From Coemansia sp. RSA 1804 (taxonomy: Eukaryota > Kickxellomycota > Kickxellomycetes > Kickxellales > Kickxellaceae), in assembly GCA_027578815.1 (NCBI GenBank), contig JANBTH010000286.1, forward strand, positions 1-22,334: 22,334 nucleotides of DNA, in the 5' to 3' direction. A program made the position numbers and the translations under genes. Positions 1-8,170 of the stretch are shown piece after piece. Below the pieces are notes generated by a model. The model worked only from the letters and a program-made list of their open reading frames with translations, was not told where the DNA came from and searched no databases. Within the stretch, counting starts at the first letter, position 1, and each line of letters starts with the position of its first letter.

Positions 1-713
1 CCATCGCAGTGGATCAGCACGTTATCGCACTCCGAATAGTCCTGCTGACATATCTGGCAATACGTCTGAAGCACTGGACGGATGCGCTCGTCCAGCGATT
101 CGTCTACAAAGCTCTTCAGGTTGAGGCGCGGCATCTTCGAAGCAAATCCATACCCCTTGTAGTCGCATCCGTGCTTGTTGCAGAGCGTGCGTTTGCCCCA
201 TGGGCCTGGCCTCCAGTTGATCCCTTCTGTGGTGCCACAGTACCGACACCAGTCAACGCCGTTGTTCAGCAGATCCTCAAAGATCGTTGGCCGCAGGCTC
301 TCGCGAACAGCCGTGGGCATCGAGGCGCTGGTGTCTACGCACGACTCCCCGCTGAGCGATGCTGTTTCCGAATCGGCGCTACAGGGAATAACAGATAATA
401 AAATCACACATAGAGAGAGAGGGAGAAAGCGGTAATTAGGATCATCGTAGTCAACAATTCACGTGTCTGCTGATGCGCCAAGAAATCGCGAATTAAAGAG
501 ACTGGCGGGCTCAGAGCAAGACGCCTCATGCGCTGCACAAGCACGAATAGAATAGAATAAAATAAAAAGAATAGGATGGTGAAAATGGATAAGGGCAGAT
601 GCAATGCAGTGCAGATCCAGTGTGCCTTTTTGCAGAATGAAAGCAAGATGTTCATACAGAAGAGGCAAATCAGACCACTCACTGCGCGATAAGCGCGGGT
701 GGAAACATGGCAT
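1..713 (-). CDS. GATA-like zinc finger plus PHD finger protein (3'-truncated by window edge, three exons proposed)
   Basis: The certain part is the exon at 378..1. It encodes a GATA-like finger (WCRYCGTTEGINWRPGPWG, then TLCNKHGC) followed about 35 residues later by the start of a PHD finger (YCQICQQDYSECDNVLIHCD) that continues past base 1. Metal ligands in my model are C78, C81, C100 and C105; the second knuckle is CX4C instead of the usual GATA CX2C. Upstream I propose exons 713..683 and 532..463. They are joined by introns 682..533 (donor GTGAGT, acceptor GTGCAG) and 462..379 (donor GTGAAT, acceptor TGTAG). The phases match and give a protein starting MPCFHPRLSR. GATA plus PHD combinations occur in chromatin regulators such as the Snt2/Lid2-type proteins, so a nuclear chromatin role is likely, but I cannot assign an orthologue. 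The first two exons are much less certain than the third. Confidence 0.7.
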
Positions 714-900
714 TGCAGCATCCGCACAGAACACTGCCGATTAGACAAGGCAAAGAATAACAATCCTTGCCCTAGCTTCTGCACTGTTGTTTTCCATACA
801 AAATGGCAGGCAGATTGACAGCAGTAAGAGAGTGCATCCAGACGATCGGTTGATTGCACAAACTGGAAGCCAGAGCTGTGCCCGCAGGTACTATTTCTCC

Positions 901-1213
901 TTATCCTTCGTTTTTGTGCACACATGCAAGAATGAAACAAGCACCAAAAGCCAGAACGCCGATCAACGATGCAGTACCACCACCACCAGAACCAACCCAC
1001 GACTGCTGCTGCTGCTTTTTCAGCCAGTGTGCATGTGTATCAATTGCCTGGCGGCTATCTCTAGCGAGTTTCAGCATCCGCTCATTCGCTCATACTTTTT
1101 CCATATGGATAGCTATAGCAGAATGCGGTCAGGTTCTGCCAGAAAAGAAAATAGCCGTTCATCATGCTCTTACACAATGCATTGGAAGAGGGAGGAAATG
1201 AAGATCTTAGGCA
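901..1213 (-). CDS. Terminal exons encoding a C-terminal single-pass membrane segment
   Basis: The last exon (1088..901) reads SNERMLKLARDSRQAID, then a polar stretch with four Gln, then SWVGSGGGG, then a hydrophobic helix (TASLIGVLAFGACFILACV). It ends with HKNEG and TAA at 903..901. This is the layout of a tail-anchored or C-terminally anchored protein with a very short basic tail. A short upstream exon (1213..1174) fits in phase. It is joined by an intron with donor GTAAGA, a CTGAC branch site and acceptor ATGAG (1173..1089). Another exon may end at 1269, followed by a 55-nt intron (donor GTGCGT, acceptor ACGCAG). The 5' connection is unresolved. These exons may belong to the low-complexity frame starting at 2891, or to a small separate gene. 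No family is recognised. Confidence 0.45.
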
Positions 1214-1559
1214 CTGCGTGTGCCAAAAGACATGATATGAATAAGAGCAGAAGAATGCTTGCACGCACCTTGTGTGCTCCATTCTCAAGCCACAGAAGGC
1301 ACCAAGACGCTATCTGGGCCTGGAGCCATCACAAAGAATGCTAGCCCCATTCGCCAGCGTATACAAAAAACATATCTGAAGTGAAAATAAAAAAGGAGAA
1401 AACGAATGCTGCTTGCTACTGCTTGCAGTCAGTCTTCTCACTGCTTTCATTATATCCTCGTTTTTGTTCGGGAAGAGGGATAAAAATGCAGCGCATACAA
1501 GATGGGGAAGTAGGGAGGAGGAGGGAAAAGGACGGTGAGAAAAATGTATGCTCAATAAC

Positions 1560-2891
1560 TTACCAGGAGTACTGCTCCTTTGACTGTGCAACATGAGCGG
1601 ACAATGATGATAGAAGATGGCAGCTTTCCGCATCTGCCATTTCGTCACTGCCATCGCCGCTGTAATCAGTAATGGCAACAACAACGCCAGCGACAGACGA
1701 AGTAATGCCAGCAGACAGGAAAAGATCGTCGTTGCCATTGTGTTCGGAGATCACGGTTGGCGTTGGCGACGGCTGGCGGGTGTTGGTGGAGCAAACGCTG
1801 GTGGTTTCAATCTCGTCAGCGCACCACTCTGGCCGAGACTCGGCCTCCTGCGGGTCGGCAAACAGTGCCAGGTCAGACAGCGGATCCATGATCTCCAGTC
1901 CGTCGCCAGGAACCAGTGGCCGCATCCGGGTGTCCTCGATGTAGCTGACTGGTGTGAGCTGAGGCGATATGTGGTGCTCTTCGGGCGTAAGAAACACATC
2001 GTTGATTATCTTTTGTTTGTGGTTTGGTGCTGCCGCCAGCCCAAAAAGCACATCCAGCGGCAGCGCTGCAAAGAGCCAGGACGGCGGGTTCAGCTGATGT
2101 GCGGGAACGGGCCGGGGAGCAACCAGCGGGCCGTCAGCGCCAATGCCGCTTGTAGAATTCGCTCCAAGCGTGGTGGAATTGGTGGCTGTGGTTGTGGCGG
2201 CGGCGGCAGCAGCAGCAGCAGCAGCGGTGACGGCTGCAATGGCTGCTGTATCAGTGGCAACCATCCCAGGCCTGCTGCTGCTGCTAATGTTGCTTATGCT
2301 GTTGTTGTTGCCGGTATCGATGAATCCATTGTTAGCAGCAATAGCAAGCGGTTGATTGTTGACACCCTTGTTGTAGCTTGTGGTAGAGGCGACACCGTTT
2401 GCGTACATTGTGTGGTGGAATGAAGAAGCCCTTGGCAGCGGAGCCATCGTGGAATTCATGCCTATGCCCCCAGAGGCTGCCGCGGCAGAGGCAAACGCTG
2501 AAAAAGGGCTGGGCGACGACGACGCATAGTGCGAGGAGACATCAGGCAAGGCAGCAGCTGATGCATACGTGGCAGAAGCGGAGGAGACATCAAGCGCTAC
2601 GCCCTGCGCTGTCCCGATTCTATTCGCCCGAAAAGCATGGGCAGCAGCAGTAGTGTTATTATTAGTCGTTGTCGTGTTACACTGGCGAGAAGGCACATCC
2701 AAAGAGCTGCCAATGTCGATAGCGCTGTCTTTTCGTTGGTGGTAGAGGTACGCTGCTGCTGCTGCTACCGGTGGCGGCAGCGGTGTTTGAGATGGTTGGA
2801 GTGACAAGGGTACTGGAGCATAATGTCCATTAAAGCGGCGGCTGGATGCAGACGGATTGTGTGGCGACACGACACTGTTGGTGGATATCAT
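1560..2891 (-). CDS. Low-complexity hypothetical protein (443 codons to first stop; probably the main exon of a spliced gene)
   Basis: This long frame starts at ATG 2891 (MISTNSVVSPHNPSASSRR) with A at -3. The product is rich in Ser, Ala, Asn, Thr and Pro. It has a Thr/Asn tract (TTTTNNNTTAAA), a run of ten alanines near residue 222, and an ordered-looking core (PPSWLFAALPLDVLFGLAAAP, then KIINDVFLTPEEHHISPQ). An acidic C-terminal part (DYSGDGSDEMADAE) follows. The stop TAA at 1562..1560 lies inside a textbook donor (tcctg|GTAAGT, GT at 1563-1562), so translation may instead continue after splicing. The exon would then end in phase 2 at 1564. I found no acceptor that joins it in frame to the membrane-helix exons downstream, so that link is only a hypothesis. 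The composition suggests a largely disordered regulatory protein. I recognise no family and assign no function. Confidence 0.6.
   Translation of the reverse strand: MISTNSVVSPHNPSASSRRFNGHYAPVPLSLQPSQTPLPPPVAAAAAYLYHQRKDSAIDIGSSLDVPSRQCNTTTTNNNTTAAAHAFRANRIGTAQGVALDVSSASATYASAAALPDVSSHYASSSPSPFSAFASAAAASGGIGMNSTMAPLPRASSFHHTMYANGVASTTSYNKGVNNQPLAIAANNGFIDTGNNNSISNISSSSRPGMVATDTAAIAAVTAAAAAAAAAATTTATNSTTLGANSTSGIGADGPLVAPRPVPAHQLNPPSWLFAALPLDVLFGLAAAPNHKQKIINDVFLTPEEHHISPQLTPVSYIEDTRMRPLVPGDGLEIMDPLSDLALFADPQEAESRPEWCADEIETTSVCSTNTRQPSPTPTVISEHNGNDDLFLSAGITSSVAGVVVAITDYSGDGSDEMADAESCHLLSSLSAHVAQSKEQYSW
2196..2226 (-). repeat. Trinucleotide (GCN) repeat encoding poly-alanine
   Basis: This is a GGC/GCA triplet run on the plus strand. 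On the minus strand it is read as consecutive alanine codons of the low-complexity protein starting at 2891. It is the kind of tract that varies in length between strains by replication slippage. Confidence 0.8.
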
Positions 2892-2925
2892 AATATTGCC
2901 AGTGCAACGCTCGCAAAAAAGGACG

Positions 2926-2997
2926 CTGAGAAAAAGAAAAGAAAGTAGAAAAAAGAGAGAATAAGGTTAGCTAAAGAAGCAAAGAAAGAAACTATAC
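2926..2997 (-). other. Predicted intron just upstream of the ATG at 2891
   Basis: Read on the minus strand, this stretch has a GTATAG donor, a perfect CTAAC branch site near 2970, a long pyrimidine tract, and a TTTTTCTCAG acceptor 34 nt before ATG 2891. It is most simply a 5' UTR intron. The 34 nt between acceptor and ATG are also open in frame with the ATG (VLFCERCTGNI before MIS), so an upstream coding exon cannot be excluded. Confidence 0.4.
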
Positions 2998-4036
2998 CGA
3001 AAAAAGAGCAGCCTGAACAAGGGGAGGAGAAAGAGTTTAAAAACAGCTGGTTTTATTTAAGTACTGTTTTTTGCGGATGGTAACAGATTGTAGAAGCTTT
3101 GTCAAATACTGTCTTGGAGAGCCTGCCAAAATGTCCTTTGTGGCAAAATAAAGCAAGGAAAGGGGGGGGGGAAGAAGTGCCTAAAAATAAAAAGACGAGA
3201 ATGAAGTAGGCGAGCAACAAGAAATAAGAAAAAGCGGGGAGTGAAGGCTGCGTGCACGCAACCGAGATGTTCTTTTTCAGGTTTAATGATGCGGACGCAA
3301 AGGACAAAGAGAGCAAAAAGCCTCTGTCTTTGGCACACGCGGGTTTGGTGTGCCAAAAAGGATCTGTACTGGCAAGAGCCGCCCCCGGTTGATGTTTGTA
3401 CATAGAACCTTTCGCTCCGCTTACAGTCTTTTTTCTGGTTGCTGGGCACGGGAGGACGAGCGCAGGGCCGTGAGTAAGCGGAGTCGGCGCTTTTTCATAG
3501 CACGATCCTTGTTTTGCTCTCTGGCTGGATCGTGGCATCGGAGAGCAGACGGGAGGGAGGGAGAGGCTTATAAGGGGAGAAGAACAGCACCGCCACCTCT
3601 GCCATCTATCTGGTTTCTGTAGATGTCAAAGCGCCGTGTCCTGTTGTGCTGTCTGGACAATACCGGGCGTAATGAGAAGAGTGCAGCCTTGTCTTCCAAA
3701 ATATCCATGCGTGTCATGTGCACGAATGAGCGACTCTGCGATTGCCACAGCACAAGCAGGCAAGCTCAGTGCGGAACATGAAACCCTTCTTTACAAAGCC
3801 TAAGAGCGAGGGCATGGAAAACCTCGCTGCTGCTTGACTGCTTTCTTGGCAGAGCGTGATTGGCTGTCTTTCTCCTCCTTGCACATGCTTTGTATTGGTG
3901 CTTATTACTGGCTGCGATCGTCTTTTTGTCATTTGTCTCACTTCACAGAGGCTATGATGCCGCTTTTTTCCACGTTTTCGGTAAAAGGCCCATTTCGTTC
4001 ACTCGTCGTTCATTTACTTGCCTTCCTGAGTCGGCC

Positions 4037-4246
4037 ATGAACCAACATGTCAGCACCGCACCTGCACTGCCACGAAAACAGAATGTATCTCGTCTTCTTC
4101 TTACGTTGCGGCAGCTGGCAAAATTCAATGCGCAGTGGAAGATAGTTTTCCGTTTGCCGTTTGCCATTATTGCTGAACATGCTTGGCAAAAAGGCACACA
4201 GTCAATACATGACATCATTTACTCTTTTCTGGATAAAGCCAACTGA
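4037..4246 (+). CDS. Possible small ORF (69 aa), unsupported by homology
   Basis: The frame from ATG 4037 reads MNQHVSTAPALPRKQNVSRL and ends with SIHDIIYSFLDKAN and TGA. Its composition is protein-like, with a central basic and hydrophobic helix region. The same frame stays open upstream to about 3860 through a very hydrophobic stretch (LYWCLLLAAIVFLSFVS) that lacks an ATG. It could be a short gene, an exon, or chance. I recognise nothing in it. Confidence 0.18.
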   Translation: MNQHVSTAPALPRKQNVSRLLLTLRQLAKFNAQWKIVFRLPFAIIAEHAWQKGTQSIHDIIYSFLDKAN

Positions 4247-4543
4247 TACACCGATATCAGCGGTGGAAAAAAAGAATTGCCAAAAACAATCATGTCATTG
4301 TTTCAACTGTTCATGTCATCGCTTGTTTGGCTTGATATTTATGAAATTCATTAAAACACTCAGTCCTTTATATTTATTGTTGGTAGAAAAATTGTATATT
4401 CCAACAGGGGCATGGAGCTGACTGCCAAACTGGCCGATACTGATGGCGTGACGCTGTAAAGCGCCTGTCATTTTCCTTGACAAACCAAAATAAAGACAAG
4501 ATAAAAATAAACATTGCCGATCGATTGATCAACATGAATGCTC

Positions 4544-4557
4544 TTCCAAATTTGGAA
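4544..4557. promoter_or_regulatory. Perfect palindrome with a CArG box (MADS-box-type site)
   Basis: TTCCAAATTTGGAA is a perfect 14-bp palindrome whose core, CCAAATTTGG, matches the CC(A/T)6GG consensus bound by SRF/Mcm1-class MADS proteins. It lies about 190 bp beyond the RPA49 stop codon and 1.65 kb upstream of the ATG at 2891. Functional relevance is therefore uncertain. Confidence 0.3.
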
Positions 4558-4682
4558 CAAACATATACGCACTTTGTGCTAGCCTTGTATCCTCCATTAT
4601 CTTGTGCAAACCAGCACAAGAGACAAAACAAAATAGCTCCACGCTTACAAGAAATGACGGCAACGACAAAACGTTAATGGCG

Positions 4683-4688
4683 TTTATT
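4683..4688 (-). terminator. AATAAA polyadenylation signal of RPA49
   Basis: On the minus strand AATAAA lies about 60 nt downstream of the RPA49 stop, in AT-rich DNA. That is a reasonable position for a cleavage/polyadenylation signal. Confidence 0.4.
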
Positions 4689-4745
4689 TTATTACCAACG
4701 AAAAACAAAAACACAGCCTTGCAAATAAAAAAATCAGGCTGGTTA

Positions 4746-6026
4746 TCATCTGGCTCTGTGCATTGATTGCTTTGGGAACTCAATCGGCGCCTTGAGCACG
4801 GCTTTCTTGGAAGCACCGGCCTTTGGACGCTTACTCATCACGCATGTGGCAATCTCATCAGCCGAAGCCACCTCCAGCTTGCACCCAACACTGGTCAGGA
4901 ACTTTTCTGCCTTTCTTATAGGCAGCCCAAGATCAGCAGACAGCTCCAACGGATACACCACCCAGTTGTTGACGGCAAGCATCAGAACGGCGATATGGCA
5001 AACAAGCTTGCTCTCGCTGGCCGGGGTTCTGATAACCACGGGGGAGCCGTCAGGGTTGACGGAGCCAGCAACACATTCGGTGAACTTTTCAAAAATCTGG
5101 TCAGAGACCTCTGGTGCGCACATAAGTAACTCAACACACTTGTCGCGATTCTTCAGAGCAGAGGCACTGAATGTAAAGAACTTCATAAGATACGACAGGT
5201 AGACGACACGGCGAAGCAAGTCAATGTCGGGTTTGCGCTGGTTTAGAAGAAGACTCTCGATCTTTTTGAGCACAAATAGTGAACGGACAGGGAGATTCTG
5301 TCTGTATCCATCGACGTCCGTGGCCTTTGTGAGCGGGGTGACGTTGATGTGAGAGGCGATGGGCTTGGGCAACACATCGTCCATGTCGTAGATGTCCTCG
5401 GGCTTCGTGGCCTCCGGATCGTACTTTGGAATAGGTCTATTGGCGTTCTCGAGGCCCTTCAGATCCTGAGCCGTCGGCATGCTACTGGTACGCACCCCAA
5501 TCGACGCCTCGATGACACTCATGTCGCCCTTGACTGAGTCCATATTGATCCTATTGCGCTCCTCCGCACGGATCTGAGCCTTCCTCTTCTTGTTACCAAA
5601 CGCCTCACCCAGCTCGTTCCGTGCCTGGATAATCCGGCTAGATATGTCCCGATCAACCACACCCGTTGAATCCTTGAGCGACTTGATCGTCGAGTTGATC
5701 CGGACGTATGGTGCCGTACGGAACGTCACAGTGTCGGTGGTCTTGTCATATACGCCGACAAGGTACTGGCACCCGGTAAACAGGGGCTTGTTGTCCTCAA
5801 ACGTCTGACCCACGTACTCAATCTTTTCGGTCTCGCTAACAACTATACATTCACTGGCCTTGTTCTTATTCACACTTTTGTACGTGGCAAAGGTTGATGC
5901 TACTGGTGGGACTGCGGCTGCAAACGAGGCCACCACTGGCTGTACGGCGGCTCGGGAGGTGTCGATGGTGACCTTGATTTTCTTGGAACCAGCGTCACCG
6001 CCCAAGGACTTGCGTTTTGCGACCAT
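4746..6026 (-). CDS. RPA49: DNA-directed RNA polymerase I subunit RPA49
   Basis: This 426-residue protein is typical in length for the A49/POLR1E family. It begins MVAKRKSLGGDAGSKKIKV, a basic nuclear-type start. The N-terminal dimerisation region (about 55-135) binds the A34.5-like partner; here it carries LFTGCQYLVGVYDKTTDTV. The family signature LGEAFGNKKRKAQIRAEERN lies at about 138-157. A charged linker leads to the C-terminal tandem winged-helix region (about 245-410), with RSLFVLKKIESLLLNQRK and CHIAVLMLAVNNWVVYPLEL. RPA49 stabilises RNA polymerase I during initiation and elongation on rDNA and acts in the nucleolus. The frame is intact, intronless, and ends in tandem stops (TGA TAA). 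It is divergent from Arp4 and its ATG is followed by GTCGCA. Confidence is high because the family motif and overall layout agree. Confidence 0.93.
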   Translation of the reverse strand: MVAKRKSLGGDAGSKKIKVTIDTSRAAVQPVVASFAAAVPPVASTFATYKSVNKNKASECIVVSETEKIEYVGQTFEDNKPLFTGCQYLVGVYDKTTDTVTFRTAPYVRINSTIKSLKDSTGVVDRDISSRIIQARNELGEAFGNKKRKAQIRAEERNRINMDSVKGDMSVIEASIGVRTSSMPTAQDLKGLENANRPIPKYDPEATKPEDIYDMDDVLPKPIASHINVTPLTKATDVDGYRQNLPVRSLFVLKKIESLLLNQRKPDIDLLRRVVYLSYLMKFFTFSASALKNRDKCVELLMCAPEVSDQIFEKFTECVAGSVNPDGSPVVIRTPASESKLVCHIAVLMLAVNNWVVYPLELSADLGLPIRKAEKFLTSVGCKLEVASADEIATCVMSKRPKAGASKKAVLKAPIEFPKQSMHRAR

Positions 6027-6635
6027 GGTGTATACACAATATTATTACTTCTTTCGTGTCTCTTTCTATGTAGAATGTTTTACGTGCGTATATGATTATG
6101 TGGATGCAAGTGGGCGTTGAGACAGCAGACACTTGTTGGCTGGGACCAGAGAAAAAAAAGAAAAATAAAACAAGAACAAGAACAAGGCAGGCCAGCTGTA
6201 TAGAAACAATAATAGCAAACACAAAAAAAGGTTTGAGCAAAGGAGGAAATAATAGCCTTTTTTATATGTTGATTAAGAAAAATATTGACTGCGAAATTTT
6301 TACACAGTCCAGCAGAAAAAATTAAATAATTCGTGGCTCGATCAATCGGCGACTCGACGAACCGGTTAGCCCTTTTTCTGATCTTTTGTTTGAGTAGACT
6401 CACAGCGATCGCGGCTCGTTCTACTTTCAAGAATAAACGCGTTCCTAACCCGCTGTTGTTGTTCGCTTATTGAACGTTTTTTCAAGGCCCTGAACTATGT
6501 TTCTCCTCTACACCAACTTATTTATTTATTCATTCAAATAACTTTTTTGAACCTCAATCGTATACTGCTGTGGGATAAAAGGAGGAGAGAGAGACACTCG
6601 CTTATTTCCACTTCTTGTCAAATAAAGATATCAAA
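6027..6635. promoter_or_regulatory. Divergent promoter region RPA49 / Arp4
   Basis: These 609 bp separate the two ATGs. Most of the region is AT-rich. A GC-richer patch at about 6331-6422 contains two perfect 8-bp palindromes, AACCGGTT (6360-6367) and GCGATCGC (6405-6412). A TATA-like GATAAAAG lies at 6574-6581, about 55 bp before the Arp4 ATG. No coding exon or RNA gene is apparent. Confidence 0.5.
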
Positions 6636-8039
6636 ATGCCAACATACGGCGGAGACGAAGTAAATGCGCTGGTGATTGACGTGGGGAGCGCGTGGACGCG
6701 AGCAGGGTTTGCGGGAGAGGACATGCCAAAGGCGTACTTTCCATCACATGTCGGGTACATTGAGTCGGAGGTAGAGGTAGCAGAGACAGAAGACGAGCCA
6801 AAACAAAACGGTGGTGGCAGCGGCAGTGCAAACGAGGAGAAGGACAAGGATGTGGAGATGGAAAGCGACAGCTCCTCGCAGAAGGCGGGAGGCGAGGGAG
6901 CAGAGAAACGGAAGCAAAAGTTGCGCAAGTTCTTTGTGGGAGACACAGAGTCGGCTACGTGGCGCGCCGGAATGGAGGTGGGCGGGCCGATGGAGGACGG
7001 GCTTGTCAAGGACTGGGATGTGTACGAGAAGATCTGGGAGTACGCCTTCAAATCACGGCTGCGTGTGCGTCCCGAGGAGCATCCAGTGATGGTGAGCGAG
7101 GCTGCGTGGAACACAAGCGCGTTGCGCGCGAAGCTTGTGGAGATGGCGTTTGAGAAGTTCGGGACTCCCGCGTTCTACGTGTGCAAGAACCCGGTGCTTG
7201 CTGCGTTTGGTACCGGTCGCCACACTGGGCTTGTGGTTGACGTTGGTGCCGAGAACACCAGCGCATGTGCGGTGTACGAGGGCTTTTGTCTGACAAAGAC
7301 GGCTTGCAAGCAGCAGACTGGCGGAGACCTGGTGTCGGAACAACTGCTGGAACGGCTCAAGGCCGACTACAGTTATGAGCCAACGCCGATCTTTGACATC
7401 AAGGCCAAGGCTCCGGTGGACATCATGCAGAAGCCGGCGGTGAAGCATTACGACAGGGAAGGCACAGCCGGCTCGTATCTACACGAGATGCGAATGCGCG
7501 TGATGCAGGAGTTCAAGGAATCGGCCTGCGAGGTCATTGAGCGGTCGCCATACGACGCAGCATACGTTGACACCAAGCCCACCAAACCATTCGAGTTCCC
7601 CGACGGTTTCAACCTGTCTGTGGGACCAATGCGGTACGCGGGTCCCGAGATCCTCTTCAGCCCCAACAAGTTCATCACCAAACGACCTGCGCGGCTCGAG
7701 AACACGCAGCAGCCACTGCTGGGCGTCCACGAGATTGCGCTGAAGAGCGTGATGGCCAGCGATGTTGATCTGCGGCCACAGCTGCTCAACAGCGTTGTTA
7801 TTGCGGGCGGATCAACGCTGTATCCCGGATTCAACGACCGCTTCTCCGTTGCGCTGCAGGAAGCCTGCCCCGGCAGCCGCATCAAGCTGTATGCGCCCAG
7901 CTCAAACACTGAGCGCAAGGTCACCGCCTGGCTCGGCGGCTCCGTGCTTGCTTCGCTTGGCACCTTCCACCAGCTCTGGGTCTCCCGCGCCGAGTACGAA
8001 GAGCACGGCGCATCGATTGTCGACAAGAAGTGCCAGTGA
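6636..8039 (+). CDS. ARP4: Actin-related protein Arp4 (BAF53/ACTL6-like)
   Basis: The ATG at 6636 (AAAATGCC context) gives 467 residues starting MPTYGGDEVNALVIDVGS, the typical Arp4 N-terminus. Actin-fold landmarks are phosphate loop 1 (VIDVGSAWTRAGFAGED, about 13-29), phosphate loop 2 (LVVDVGAENTSACAVYEG, about 198) and the adenosine loop (VIAGGSTLYPGFNDR, about 387). The protein ends WLGGSVLASLGTFHQLWVS followed by a short tail. Arp4 is a nuclear subunit shared by NuA4 acetyltransferase and the INO80 and SWR1 remodellers. Residues about 45-95 form an acidic, Gly/Ser/Glu/Lys-rich insertion (EEKDKDVEMESDSSSQKAGG) after the first phosphate loop, in the place where Arp4 proteins differ from actin. 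There are no introns. Assignment to Arp4 over other Arps rests on the N-terminus and the VKDWDVYEKIWEYAF, HPVMVSEAAWN and AFYVCKNPVLAAFGTGR blocks. Confidence 0.93.
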   Translation: MPTYGGDEVNALVIDVGSAWTRAGFAGEDMPKAYFPSHVGYIESEVEVAETEDEPKQNGGGSGSANEEKDKDVEMESDSSSQKAGGEGAEKRKQKLRKFFVGDTESATWRAGMEVGGPMEDGLVKDWDVYEKIWEYAFKSRLRVRPEEHPVMVSEAAWNTSALRAKLVEMAFEKFGTPAFYVCKNPVLAAFGTGRHTGLVVDVGAENTSACAVYEGFCLTKTACKQQTGGDLVSEQLLERLKADYSYEPTPIFDIKAKAPVDIMQKPAVKHYDREGTAGSYLHEMRMRVMQEFKESACEVIERSPYDAAYVDTKPTKPFEFPDGFNLSVGPMRYAGPEILFSPNKFITKRPARLENTQQPLLGVHEIALKSVMASDVDLRPQLLNSVVIAGGSTLYPGFNDRFSVALQEACPGSRIKLYAPSSNTERKVTAWLGGSVLASLGTFHQLWVSRAEYEEHGASIVDKKCQ

Positions 8040-8170
8040 AAATCCTCGCATTCATTTTCCCTCTTTCTCTTTCTTGCTTTTTCTTTTTCTTTTACCATTA
8101 TTAATTTCTACTTTTGTGTGGTTAGGTTGCTTTTTATTGGAATGCGAAGGCTGTTGTAGGAGCGGTGCGC

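Larger units (their letters stand above)
2998..4745. other. Long intergenic spacer, no convincing gene
   Basis: About 1.7 kb lies between the 5' end of the low-complexity gene and the 3' end of RPA49. It is AT-rich with scattered purine or pyrimidine tracts, including ten consecutive G at 3162-3171. It holds a TATA-like TTATAAGG near 3568, CCAAT-type motifs near 3857, a CArG-type palindrome at 4544-4557, and several short open frames. None of these frames has a recognisable domain. The left part should contain the promoter of the minus-strand gene starting at 2891. Confidence 0.5.

Noticed and set aside
404..1000. 198-codon minus-strand open frame with many Cys, Trp and Phe
   Set aside because: Its composition is unlike a protein, and it overlaps both the better-supported last membrane exon (901-1088) and predicted introns in another frame.
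854..1201. Plus-strand open frame rich in Cys and Pro opposite the membrane exons
   Set aside because: It is a shadow of the minus-strand CAG/GGT codon repeats. It has no domain, and the minus-strand reading gives a coherent membrane protein end.
1617..2423. 268-codon plus-strand frame opposite the low-complexity gene
   Set aside because: The Gly/Ser/Cys runs are the complement of alanine and threonine codon repeats of the minus-strand gene, and it has no recognisable motif.
3053..3538. Minus-strand frames in the spacer upstream of the low-complexity gene
   Set aside because: Two different frames look equally protein-like at 3060-3160, so protein-like appearance is not informative here; there is no motif or splice-consistent exon.
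3622..3780. 52-codon plus-strand frame behind a TATA-like TTATAAGG
   Set aside because: The spacing is attractive, but the Cys-rich product (MSKRRVLLCCLDNTGRNEK...) shows no domain, and a minus-strand frame in the same place is equally protein-like.
6331..6430. Possible tRNA or Pol III gene in the GC island followed by T-runs
   Set aside because: No A box or B box matches, and no cloverleaf can be drawn by eye; it is kept only as a regulatory candidate.
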